Notes: generated by a model not told the origin, from the sequence alone. A stretch of 61,720 nt of DNA from a virus (IMGVR_UViG_3300035438_000178:1-61720), one strand, 5' to 3'. Shown: positions 32,915-40,267, counted from the stretch's first letter. Numbers and translations: made by a program.

Positions 32915-33511
32915 ATGGCTAACATTTGCAACAACTTCGTAACGATTTCCGGCAAGCCTGAGAATATCCGAGCTGCCTACAATTTTCTCCTCGACTACAC
33001 ACCCGACCACGGCGTGATGTACGACCGACTGCGCGACCTACACCTACGTAAGGGCTACACCCTGACCCCTGAGGACAACGGCGCCGCCTCACCTGTGTGG
33101 TGGGAGTACAACGTAGAGTACACAATCGTCGACCTTGACAACAAGGTAGATGTAATTTCTGTCGTCGGTGGTTCAAAGGGAATGCCGCCTGTGGATTTCC
33201 TACGCCTACTGAGCGAGCACTTTCACGTAGATGTGAGCGCTAAGTACGAGGACTACGCCGGATTCATCGGCGGATACTTCAAGGCTGTCAACGGTGACCC
33301 TATTGTCGACGATTTCCTGAGCCTACTTGAGTACCTGTGGCGCTACGATGACGAGCGCATTGCCTTCTACGATGAACTGCATTCGCTTTGTAAGTGGAAC
33401 GACCACGGCTTCGAGGATGTTAAACGACTGCATCTGAGTGAGTTTAAAACACCACTGACCGATGATGAATTGAGAATCATTGGAAAGTATTTCGAGGATG
33501 ATGCCTCGTAG
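32915..33511 (+). CDS. Api92-like/DUF1281-type protein, 198 aa
   Basis: The N terminus M-A-N-I-C-N-N-F-V-T-I-S-G is the hallmark of the phage and mobile-element Api92-like ferredoxin-fold family. The middle has P-V-W-W-E-Y-N-V-E-Y and the C-terminal half is acidic and helical. GC is high (around 55%), like the adjacent amidoligase 1, so they may have arrived together. The role is unknown; position between amidoligase 1 and the GATase makes it a candidate substrate or partner. Confidence 0.65.
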   Translation: MANICNNFVTISGKPENIRAAYNFLLDYTPDHGVMYDRLRDLHLRKGYTLTPEDNGAASPVWWEYNVEYTIVDLDNKVDVISVVGGSKGMPPVDFLRLLSEHFHVDVSAKYEDYAGFIGGYFKAVNGDPIVDDFLSLLEYLWRYDDERIAFYDELHSLCKWNDHGFEDVKRLHLSEFKTPLTDDELRIIGKYFEDDAS

Positions 33512-33637
33512 GTACACACCTACACCTACGTACATACACGTAGGCACGCACACCTACACCTACGTACACATACATACGTAGGTACACACACCTACCTACA
33601 CACACATATACCTACACCTACAAACACCTACACACCT
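33512..33637 (+). repeat. Second CCTACAC/TACGTA-rich intergenic tract
   Basis: Like 32,762-32,914, this stretch consists of tandem-like ACACCTACACCTACGTA words with TACGTA palindromes. It separates the Api92-like gene from a small membrane protein gene. At least seven copies of ACACCTAC can be counted by eye. Confidence 0.7.
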
Positions 33638-33802
33638 ATGAGAAACTTACCACACTACCTTGCTTCGACCTTCACCGGATTGTCTACGTTCGCTTTTGTT
33701 TTCGCTGTGCTACACAATGAGTACACACTTGCGATTGTATCTACACCGCTTGCGATTGTATCCACACTTACACTTGCTAGCCTCGATTGGAAAAAATCAT
33801 AA
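33638..33802 (+). CDS. Small membrane protein, 54 aa
   Basis: ATG 33,638 to TAA 33,802. Residues about 8-26 and 29-49 are hydrophobic, giving two predicted helices with a short H-N-E-Y loop; the end is D-W-K-K-S. Its stop codon lies in the inverted repeat that precedes P3. It has no clear sequence similarity to the 48-aa membrane protein before P2 but holds the same position. Confidence 0.55.
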   Translation: MRNLPHYLASTFTGLSTFAFVFAVLHNEYTLAIVSTPLAIVSTLTLASLDWKKS

Positions 33803-33812
33803 CGTAGTTATG
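33798..33812. promoter_or_regulatory. Inverted repeat upstream of P3
   Basis: CATAAC and GTTATG flank GTA. It overlaps the stop codon of the preceding gene and ends 34 bases before the TTGACAA of P3, the same distance as at P2. All three early promoter repeats have a three-base spacer. Confidence 0.55.
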
Positions 33813-33846
33813 TATAGCAACAACAAAAAAATACTTCACCAAACAC

Positions 33847-33880
33847 TTGACAAGGGCATACCGAATGTTATACCTTTGCA
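33847..33880 (+). promoter_or_regulatory. Early promoter P3 (GATase and amidoligase 2)
   Basis: TTGACAA at 33,847 and TATACCTTTGCA at 33,869, with the same 21-base TTG to -7 spacing as P1 and P2. It starts a transcript with a leader of about 100 bases before the GATase ATG. A short TCGT/ACGA hairpin begins the leader. Confidence 0.85.
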
Positions 33881-33985
33881 TCGTCAAACGACAAATGTTC
33901 AACCTAATACCTGATGCTTATGTAATGTGACCTGTTCAACAAATGCTTTAATAAAAATGTATAACTTATTTAAATTCAATAGCCT

Positions 33986-34882
33986 ATGTGTATAGCAATT
34001 CTTAACAAGGGAAACGCGGTTTCCAAAAAACATCTGAAAAATTCTTGGGACTCCAACTTCAACGGCGCGGGTCTTATGTGGGTACAAGGTGGTGCACTGC
34101 ACACCTACAAGAAAGCCAACAAGCACAAATCAACTGACTTCACCGAGTTCTACGACACCTACCTACAAGCGTATGACAATCGTGACGAGAACACACCTGT
34201 GGGTATTCACTTCCGCATTGCAACGCACGGCAAGACCGACGAGTTCCTTCACCCATTCAAGGTAGGTGAGAACATCGGCCTTATGCACAACGGCATCCTA
34301 AGCGGGCTAGGTACTGAGGCGTACAGCGACACGGCTAAACTTGCCGACCTGTTGTCCGGACTGCCGGAGGTTATGCTCCAAAATGTCGACGAGTTATTAT
34401 CCAATAACTTCATCTACACGGCGCTTGCATCTATGTGTGGTACAGGTAATAAACTAATCTTTATCGACAACACCGGTGACTACGAGATTGTCAACGAGAA
34501 AGCCGGACATTGGGCTGACGATAATTGGTACTCCAACGACTCCTACAAGAACAGCGGTGTGCGCTACTACGGAGACAAGGCTGTCTACGATTGGGGAAAG
34601 GGATGGGGAAAAGCGTGGGAAAAGCCTTACACTGCATCTACACCTACGTTAGGGGCATCTGTAGGTAAGCCCTTGCCTGCATTGCCTAAGGCATCTGTGC
34701 CCTTTGTTGATGCGGATGTTGATGAGAGCATCATCGATGATACGGATACCAAATCATTGGGTACTTTTTGGTGTAGCAAATGTTACAGCACTGAGTACGT
34801 TACCGATGCCTGTGAGTGCGACCGATGCGGAACCTACAACTACCGGGCTGAGACCGCTGTGTGTGGGTTACTGTACTCGTAA
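33986..34882 (+). CDS. Class II glutamine amidotransferase, 298 aa
   Basis: The protein starts M-C2-I-A-I, so Cys2 becomes the N-terminal nucleophile after Met removal. H-F-R-I-A-T-H-G and L-M-H-N-G-I-L are the conserved Ntn-amidotransferase motifs that bind glutamine and form the oxyanion hole. Residues about 200-250 are a Pro/Ala/Asp-rich linker, and the C terminus holds a four-plus cysteine zinc-ribbon-like module (C263, C266, C276, C278, C281). It would hydrolyse glutamine or a gamma-glutamyl amide. It lies between two amidoligase genes, so it may supply ammonia or edit their product. No synthase domain is fused. Confidence 0.85.
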   Translation: MCIAILNKGNAVSKKHLKNSWDSNFNGAGLMWVQGGALHTYKKANKHKSTDFTEFYDTYLQAYDNRDENTPVGIHFRIATHGKTDEFLHPFKVGENIGLMHNGILSGLGTEAYSDTAKLADLLSGLPEVMLQNVDELLSNNFIYTALASMCGTGNKLIFIDNTGDYEIVNEKAGHWADDNWYSNDSYKNSGVRYYGDKAVYDWGKGWGKAWEKPYTASTPTLGASVGKPLPALPKASVPFVDADVDESIIDDTDTKSLGTFWCSKCYSTEYVTDACECDRCGTYNYRAETAVCGLLYS

Positions 34883-34935
34883 TGTTCAACCTATTGTTTA
34901 ATCGAATTGTCTAACTATTTAATCCTTAATGTATT

Positions 34936-36576
34936 ATGATTCACAATGTTAACTTCCTAGCTCCCAACTTCGGCCTCCCGGAGGACTTGTTCAACTACTA
35001 TACAGATGAGTGCCTTCGGCCTTACCTACGTAACCTTAACACACGTTATCAAGCATCTAGCAATGGTACTTATGTTCCGTTACTGCCGCCTATTCATACG
35101 GCAAAAAATTTCTCAGTAAATAGTGATATGAGGTCTCAGTACCAACGTACAGGTGGTACTCTATACAAGCAAGCAGATATGACGGCTGATGCCTATGCGT
35201 ATGGCTCAAATGTGCGAGCTTCATTTAAGGGACAATCATCGCCTTTGCATTCTTCTATGTGGTGTTGGAGCGTATATGACTTGATGATTCCGTGGACTAA
35301 ATTCATAAGCCACTTCAATAATCTTGGTGAGTCAGTTATTTTTACAGCGGGCAGAGAAGACAATCGCATATACCTACCTATCGCCTCAAAGTTCCCGCAA
35401 TTTGATAGTAGGCATTGCATTGCAAGCCCTAGTGTATCTGAGGGTGTTGAGCGACTGAATGGGTGGGGATACATCTACAAAAATCTTAATGCTCCTCGTG
35501 GTGTATTGAGTATGTTTAACGAGCAATACCTACGTGACATTGGAGGGTTCGATGAGGCAACAGCTGAGGATATTCTTTCTATGGCGAATGCTACTGCCTT
35601 CTTCGTAGAGAATAATTCTATATCCTGTTGCCTTTCCTCATCTATGCCTGAGGAATACATTGATGACAGCGAGGATGTGTTCGATATGGACAGCCCTGAT
35701 ATGCAAGCACGTCTAGGTATACCACAAGCGGAAGAAACGCCTCCTGTTCTTGAAGTGCGTTCCTACAAGGGATTCAATCGGGTTCACAAGGCAAGCAAGA
35801 AGGCTAAGTTCACTATCGGATTCGAGGTGGAGAAAGAAGATTCATCTGTCCGCCGTTCTGTTGATGCCGACCTGTTGTACAACACTACACGGTGGGCTAA
35901 GGAGCGCGATGGTTCGCTGAGTAGTTACTCCGGTTACGAATTGGTCTCACCTACGTATGACCTGTACACCAATGACTTGGACAACGACCTGAAGAACAGC
36001 GAGGACTTACGTAACCACATAGATGCACAATACAACACAGGCTCTTGCGGTGGGCACATACATCTAGGCGCCACAGGTGTGACGGGTAAACGATTGTTCC
36101 AAATGATGGGGCCGTGGATTCCGCTTATCTACTCACTGTATGTGGGGCGTATCAACGGACGGCACTGCAAGGTGAAGAAGAATGAGAATATCATTCGTGA
36201 CGATGAGAAATACCAATCGGTTCGCATCTTTGACAATCGCGTCGAGTTACGTATTATAAGCGCTGTGCCTGATGTAGACACGCTGTTGTGGCGCCGCGAT
36301 TTGCTTCGTCTTATTTGTGACAACTTGAGTGCTACTCCGTTCACTATCCTTGCGATGATGCACGACAAGCGTTCGAAACTACACAAGCACTTGCGTAAGC
36401 AATACAGCGCTACCAACTTGGAGAAGAAAATCCAATTGTATGTGTACTTCGCTAACCAATTGTTGAGTTCCGACTACACACGATTGGAGAAACGCATTCC
36501 TGAGTGGGAGCGTATGTTCACATCTGAGCAGCGTTCACACCTCCGTGCTCACGGTTTCTCTAACTATGTATCTTAG
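34936..36576 (+). CDS. Amidoligase 2, 546 aa
   Basis: Residues 1-280 are an N-terminal domain unlike that of amidoligase 1, with aromatic-rich segments (S-S-M-W-C-W-S-V-Y-D-L). The catalytic domain has F-T-I-G-F-E297-V-E299, R-D325-G-S-L, E335-L-V-S-P, C371-G-G-H374-I-H376 and E437-L-R439. The two catalytic domains share these motifs and the L-L-W-R-R-D-L-L-R segment, so they are paralogues. GC is nearer the genome average than in copy 1, so the duplication is old or the copies came separately. A GGGGTG/CACCCC hairpin follows. Confidence 0.85.
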   Translation: MIHNVNFLAPNFGLPEDLFNYYTDECLRPYLRNLNTRYQASSNGTYVPLLPPIHTAKNFSVNSDMRSQYQRTGGTLYKQADMTADAYAYGSNVRASFKGQSSPLHSSMWCWSVYDLMIPWTKFISHFNNLGESVIFTAGREDNRIYLPIASKFPQFDSRHCIASPSVSEGVERLNGWGYIYKNLNAPRGVLSMFNEQYLRDIGGFDEATAEDILSMANATAFFVENNSISCCLSSSMPEEYIDDSEDVFDMDSPDMQARLGIPQAEETPPVLEVRSYKGFNRVHKASKKAKFTIGFEVEKEDSSVRRSVDADLLYNTTRWAKERDGSLSSYSGYELVSPTYDLYTNDLDNDLKNSEDLRNHIDAQYNTGSCGGHIHLGATGVTGKRLFQMMGPWIPLIYSLYVGRINGRHCKVKKNENIIRDDEKYQSVRIFDNRVELRIISAVPDVDTLLWRRDLLRLICDNLSATPFTILAMMHDKRSKLHKHLRKQYSATNLEKKIQLYVYFANQLLSSDYTRLEKRIPEWERMFTSEQRSHLRAHGFSNYVS

Positions 36577-36581
36577 TGGTG

Positions 36582-36597
36582 GGGGTGTGTTCACCCC
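36582..36597 (+). terminator. Hairpin after amidoligase 2
   Basis: GGGGTG and CACCCC pair over TGTT, six bases after the stop codon. It resembles the hairpin after amidoligase 1 and lacks a U tract. Confidence 0.55.
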
Positions 36598-36627
36598 TAC
36601 CTCTACATACATAACACACCTACACCT

Positions 36628-36807
36628 ATGACACTACCGGAAGATGCGGCTAAGAACTATGCCGCTTGGGTAATGGAGCAACACAATCCTGAATACGAAA
36701 TCGAGATGCTGTTCCTCCGCTTATCGGACAGACAACAGGTATATGCCTATGCCGATATGCTTGAGAGTACGAACACAATCGACGACGAACTATTCGAGGA
36801 TGATTGA
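36628..36807 (+). CDS. Small acidic protein, 59 aa
   Basis: ATG 36,628 follows A-C-A-C-C-T-A-C-A-C-C-T, the same start context as at 32,915. The protein is helical with W-V-M-E-Q-H-N-P-E-Y-E-I-E and a very acidic end (D-D-E-L-F-E-D-D). Function unknown; it may be an inhibitor-like or partner protein. Confidence 0.55.
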   Translation: MTLPEDAAKNYAAWVMEQHNPEYEIEMLFLRLSDRQQVYAYADMLESTNTIDDELFEDD

Positions 36808-36842
36808 ATTAAAACTTTAACTAACTAATACAACTTACTGAT

Positions 36843-37085
36843 ATGCAAGAAATTAAACGCACTTACCGATTCTCTAAAGATTACATTCACGCTAAGACAC
36901 AATCCCTTAGTACCGTTAGCTGTGACGTCGAGGTGGACTACGATACAAAAGCCTACTTCATCGACCACGGTGCAGCGCACATTGCAGGTGGTTCCGGACA
37001 CGACTACAACCTACCTAAGATGATTGCAACGGCTGAGATGCACATTGAGGTACTAGCATTCTTACGCGATGAGTTTTCTAAATAA
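36843..37085 (+). CDS. Hypothetical early protein, 80 aa
   Basis: A mixed protein with a basic first third, D-V-E-V-D-Y-D in the middle and H-G-A-A-H-I-A-G-G-S-G-H-D-Y-N as the most distinctive part. Two or three histidines in that segment could bind metal, but no known motif is complete. It continues the P3 transcript. Confidence 0.5.
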   Translation: MQEIKRTYRFSKDYIHAKTQSLSTVSCDVEVDYDTKAYFIDHGAAHIAGGSGHDYNLPKMIATAEMHIEVLAFLRDEFSK

Positions 37086-37196
37086 GATTCTCATCTACCT
37101 ATGCCTGATACCTACACGTACTGTCCGGGTATCTAGGACTACATACCTACACATATATAGAAACGGACGGACAAAAACTAAATTCAATACAACACT

Positions 37197-37661
37197 ATGA
37201 ACAGAAAATTCTACAAATTCCTCTACGCTCTCAAGCGTGCAATGTTTGCAACACTGAAATTTATTTCACGACCTAAGAAGATTGGTGACAAGCCTTTCAC
37301 GATGCGCTTCTACAAGGACGAGGGCTATTGGTTCGCTGACGTACCACAATGGAAAGGACCTAAGGCTAACCTGATGATGGTTGCCGGAGCTGATATTTTC
37401 CTTGATAAACTTGGAGAAGAACAGAAACGTCGCTTCTTTCGACGTGCCGATGACGTGACGCTCACTATATCTACGAGCACTAAGTATATGCCTAAGAGCT
37501 ACCGCACACTCAAGATGATTGAGAAATGCGAGTTCGATGGTGCGTACTATAAGTACGGATTCAAGGGTAATGAGATTTGTTGGCTGTGCGATGTCACCGC
37601 TTGGGTAATCGGATACTTCCCTAAAGAAATCTATTATTCATTCGATGAGGCAGTTATGTAA
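37197..37661 (+). CDS. DUF6717-like protein, 154 aa
   Basis: The segment F-Y-K-D-E-G-Y-W-F-A-D-V-P-Q-W-K-G-P-K-A with M-V-A-G-A-D-I-F-L-D matches my memory of the DUF6717 family, small alpha/beta proteins found in Bacteroidota and their phages. The first 30 residues are basic and partly hydrophobic. The function of the family is unknown. Leader start context is A/T-rich without a ribosome site. Confidence 0.5.
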   Translation: MNRKFYKFLYALKRAMFATLKFISRPKKIGDKPFTMRFYKDEGYWFADVPQWKGPKANLMMVAGADIFLDKLGEEQKRRFFRRADDVTLTISTSTKYMPKSYRTLKMIEKCEFDGAYYKYGFKGNEICWLCDVTAWVIGYFPKEIYYSFDEAVM

Positions 37662-37686
37662 CCTCACTTAAAGTTTTTATTTAGTA

Positions 37687-37719
37687 TTGACTTTATCAAT
37701 TATTTCTTGTAACTTCGCA
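37687..37719 (+). promoter_or_regulatory. Early promoter P4
   Basis: TTGAC at 37,687 and TAACTTCGCA at 37,710, with 20 bases between TTG and the -7 box. The -7 box deviates from TAnnTTTG at one base. It opens the transcript leading to the glucosaminidase and ThyX genes, with a leader of about 100 bases carrying a strong hairpin. Confidence 0.65.
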
Positions 37720-37740
37720 TAGTGCAAGCAGCAGCTGAAA

Positions 37741-37764
37741 GGGGGGCGCTCACACGCCTCCCCC
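37741..37764 (+). other. Strong GC hairpin in the P4 leader
   Basis: GGGGGGCG (37,741-37,748) and CGCCTCCCCC (37,755-37,764) form a very stable stem with one bulge and a six-base loop. The outer sequences contain repeated GCAGC and GCAGCAC words. It is about 20 bases from the transcription start and 66 bases before the next ATG. It could be an attenuator, a small RNA or an mRNA stabiliser. Confidence 0.5.
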
Positions 37765-37830
37765 AAAGCAGCACAATACAAAGGTGGTCTTGGGCATATA
37801 GTATTTAATTCAATTCAAAAAATGTGTTAA

Positions 37831-37977
37831 ATGAATGATTCAATTAAAGCACTGTTAGAGTTTAAGAATCAACAGATTGAGGCACTTCAACGTGAGTTAG
37901 AACGCGTCAACAACTTAAACTTATTGTTTAATCAAAATGTAAAACGTGAACAGAATGAGACAGATGATTGTAAGTAA
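37831..37977 (+). CDS. Small coiled-coil protein, 48 aa
   Basis: ATG 37,831 to TAA 37,977. Almost the entire protein is one helix with leucines at heptad-like spacing (L-L-E-F-K-N-Q-Q-I-E-A-L-Q-R-E-L-E-R-V). It overlaps the next gene by 23 bases. Function unknown. Confidence 0.55.
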   Translation: MNDSIKALLEFKNQQIEALQRELERVNNLNLLFNQNVKREQNETDDCK

Positions 37978-38236
37978 AATTGTTCAAGATGCCTACGTAG
38001 AGTTACGTGAATCGTGGGACAGGTACATACCTAGTGATGTACAGGTACACCTAATGGACTACGAGGTAGGTGTGCGCCGGATGGAATACATCATCGAGAA
38101 TGGTATACGTAGAGGTATGGTAGGCGATGCGCTGTTGTTCTCTACACGTAGGTATACGTTAGCGCTGTTGGATGATTTCTCATACATCTACGATAAGTAT
38201 AATCTCGTATTGCATCGAGTTAACATTACACATTGA
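37955..38236 (+). CDS. Hypothetical helical protein, 93 aa
   Basis: I chose ATG 37,955 over the GTG at 37,946. The protein is helical with W-D-R-Y-I-P-S-D-V-Q-V and G-V-R-R-M-E-Y-I-I-E-N-G-I-R-R-G. The latter looks like a DNA- or protein-binding helix pair, but no family is recognised. It ends one base before the glucosaminidase gene. Confidence 0.5.
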   Translation: MRQMIVSKIVQDAYVELRESWDRYIPSDVQVHLMDYEVGVRRMEYIIENGIRRGMVGDALLFSTRRYTLALLDDFSYIYDKYNLVLHRVNITH

Positions 38237-38237
38237 T

Positions 38238-38798
38238 ATGCGTTTGAATTTATATATGTATGACAAAGGCTGTTTACAATTCAAGAGATTGACAGTTAAG
38301 CAGTTATCGGTTTCAATTGCAGTATTACTTTCAACTACAGCGTGTGTTACGTTTGGGTTGATAGATAAGAATACACACATCTACGAGGGTGCGTTAAACG
38401 TCTACCTACATAAGCCCGCGTTCACTGAGGACAAATTGGTACAGCAGATGGGTGGTATGAATCTCAGGTTTCCCCACATTGCATTGGCTCAAGCAAAACT
38501 TGAAAGCTCAAGGTATAAGTCACTGATTTTCAAGGAGAACAATAATCTATTTGGAATGAAAGAGGCTAAGCAGAGGATTACCTTAGCGAAGGGTACACGT
38601 AGGAATCACGCCTACTACGACACGTGGGAAGACAGCGTACTTGACTACGCCTTTTGGTGTGCTACCTACGCGAACAAATGCAAGACGGAGCAACAGTTCT
38701 ACACGCTCCTATCTACCTACGCGAAAGACCCTATGTACGAATCAAAGCTCCGCAAAATCGTGGAGAAGGAAGGATTAAAAGAAAAGTTTAACAATTAA
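38238..38798 (+). CDS. Membrane-anchored glucosaminidase-like lysozyme, 186 aa
   Basis: ATG 38,238 follows the previous stop by one base. Residues 23-41 are a signal-anchor helix. The catalytic part (about 65-180) has I-A-L-A-Q-A-K-L-E89-S-S, N-N-L-F-G-M-K and Y-D-T-W-E-D-S-V, the pattern of the GH73 N-acetylglucosaminidase family with E89 as catalytic acid. It would cut glycan strands from the periplasmic side of the inner membrane. Being in the early block, it may serve something other than final lysis, or act as a signal-anchor endolysin. Confidence 0.75.
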   Translation: MRLNLYMYDKGCLQFKRLTVKQLSVSIAVLLSTTACVTFGLIDKNTHIYEGALNVYLHKPAFTEDKLVQQMGGMNLRFPHIALAQAKLESSRYKSLIFKENNNLFGMKEAKQRITLAKGTRRNHAYYDTWEDSVLDYAFWCATYANKCKTEQQFYTLLSTYAKDPMYESKLRKIVEKEGLKEKFNN

Positions 38799-38808
38799 AA
38801 AGGAAGAG

Positions 38809-39036
38809 ATGGGACGTTCGTTATCCTCACTTGAGGGCTTTATGATAGTAAATGGTAAAGAAGGAGAGCAGTTCTACACACGAAAAGATTCGCGTTTCGT
38901 AACTACGCTGTGCAACTACTACAAGCGTAGGGTGAACACGGCTAAGTGCGTAGTCACGTATGAAGATGGGACTAATATCCGGAGTGAGTATGTTGTTTTA
39001 GTAACGCTTGGTAAGTTTAAGAAAGACGAGAAATGA
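38809..39036 (+). CDS. Small basic protein, 75 aa
   Basis: A beta-rich protein with G-R-S-L-S-S-L-E-G-F-M near the start and a basic C terminus. It overlaps the next gene by four bases (ATGA). It might bind nucleic acid given its charge, but no motif supports this. Confidence 0.5.
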   Translation: MGRSLSSLEGFMIVNGKEGEQFYTRKDSRFVTTLCNYYKRRVNTAKCVVTYEDGTNIRSEYVVLVTLGKFKKDEK

Positions 39037-39263
39037 AACCGGAGACAGCAAATCGAACAGCAGTAGAGTGGCTTGAGTATGAGTTTGTAAAGCTTGAAAG
39101 CACGGTAGGTGTGCATAGCAGTATGTACCATCTAATTGAGGAAGCCAAAACAAAGGAGAAACTACAAATCAGTGAAGCGTACTACAATGCGTTTATCAAT
39201 GCCACCAAAGGGATTGAACTTGACTTTGAGGACTACTACAACGAAACCTTTAACACCAAATGA
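39033..39263 (+). CDS. Small conserved phage protein, 76 aa
   Basis: The N-terminal N-R-T-A-V-E-W-L-E-Y-E-F and the middle I-E-E-A-K-T-K-E-K-L-Q-I-S-E-A-Y-Y-N-A-F are a pattern common in small proteins of Bacteroidota phages, usually uncharacterised. It is helical and acidic, and four-base coupled on both sides to its neighbours, directly before thyX. Confidence 0.6.
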   Translation: MKPETANRTAVEWLEYEFVKLESTVGVHSSMYHLIEEAKTKEKLQISEAYYNAFINATKGIELDFEDYYNETFNTK

Positions 39264-39877
39264 ATAAGGTTGAATTAGTGGGCTACTATGGCTCCGACGC
39301 TACACACGCACAATCGGCGTGGACATCTACGAGCAGGAAACTGACCAAAGACAAGGAAGAAAGGATGCCTGACCTACTGAATATGCTAGCCTCAGAAGGT
39401 CATCACACACCGTTTGAAAAGTCAACGCTTCACTTTCTCGTAGACGTAGACCAAGCTACGCACATACACCTACTCAAGCATCGTATAGGCGTGAGTATCA
39501 ACGGGGAATCGGCGCGTTACAAGGAGCTGAAAGAGGACAAGTATTACTTGCCTGAGGATTGGAATAAGTATTGGGAAACAGAACTTGAGATTTTCACACG
39601 GCTTTCCAATACACTTTACCACAGATGCCTTGAGCAACTTACTCCTGTTCTTGGACGCAAGAGAGCTAAGGAATCCGCACGTTTCTTTAAGACGATGAAT
39701 TCTCAAATCACAATGGACATCTCGTTCAATTGGCGTTCATTTGCACACTTCCTACACCTACGTAACAGCGAACACGCTCAAGTAGAGGTGCGAGAGGTTG
39801 CTAAGCAGATGCTTGAATTGGTGAAGAACATTGAAGGAAATCCGTTTAAGTACACAATCAAAGCGTTTAACCTATGA
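39260..39877 (+). CDS. thyX: FAD-dependent thymidylate synthase ThyX, 205 aa
   Basis: It makes dTMP from dUMP with methylene-tetrahydrofolate, FAD and NADPH, supplying thymidine for phage DNA. The ThyX signature appears as K73-H-R-I-G-V-S-I-N-G-E-S-A-R-Y87, compared with the usual RHR-x7-S: the first Arg is Lys and one residue is inserted. H-T-P-F-E (residues 49-53) is also typical. Length is close to the family norm (about 220). Four-base overlaps link it to genes on both sides. Confidence 0.88.
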   Translation: MNKVELVGYYGSDATHAQSAWTSTSRKLTKDKEERMPDLLNMLASEGHHTPFEKSTLHFLVDVDQATHIHLLKHRIGVSINGESARYKELKEDKYYLPEDWNKYWETELEIFTRLSNTLYHRCLEQLTPVLGRKRAKESARFFKTMNSQITMDISFNWRSFAHFLHLRNSEHAQVEVREVAKQMLELVKNIEGNPFKYTIKAFNL

Positions 39878-40005
39878 GAGAGCAGTTTATTCGTATCGCT
39901 ATGGCTAGGCTCAAGAAAGATTATCCTTTCTATCCGCAGAGGATTGCTGTTGCCGCAAAGATGTGGTCAAGGTTTAAGTCACGTAGGTGTGAGGAGGCCG
40001 ATTAA
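39874..40005 (+). CDS. Small basic protein, 43 aa
   Basis: ATG 39,874 overlaps the thyX stop (ATGA). The protein reads E-Q-F-I-R-I-A-M-A-R-L-K-K-D-Y-P-F-Y-P-Q-R-I-A in pieces and ends basic then acidic. This arrangement, a helix with aromatic-proline turn, recurs among small phage proteins of unknown role. Confidence 0.55.
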   Translation: MREQFIRIAMARLKKDYPFYPQRIAVAAKMWSRFKSRRCEEAD

Positions 40006-40060
40006 CTTCTTAGTTGTCGAGGTTGAATACATAAAGAAGAAGATACTTTATGTGAAGAAG

Positions 40061-40267
40061 ATGGAAATCATAAGCACTTATGGTAATCTGTCTGAGATTG
40101 AACGATTCGACAGAAAGGTATACACCGGATTCGCAGGATTGAATAAAGAGATATTCAACAACGGAATCATAGGACACATCAGGATAAGAAGAATACTATC
40201 TAAAAAAATCATTGGATACACCAACTATGACACAGGAGAAAGTAAGACCAAGCCATTACGTTCGTAG
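40061..40267 (+). CDS. Hypothetical protein, 68 aa
   Basis: The longer open frame begins inside the previous gene; ATG 40,061 is the most natural start. The protein is basic and beta/alpha mixed with F-D-R-K-V-Y-T-G-F-A-G-L-N. It overlaps the DUF3310 gene by 41 bases. Unknown function. Confidence 0.45.
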   Translation: MEIISTYGNLSEIERFDRKVYTGFAGLNKEIFNNGIIGHIRIRRILSKKIIGYTNYDTGESKTKPLRS

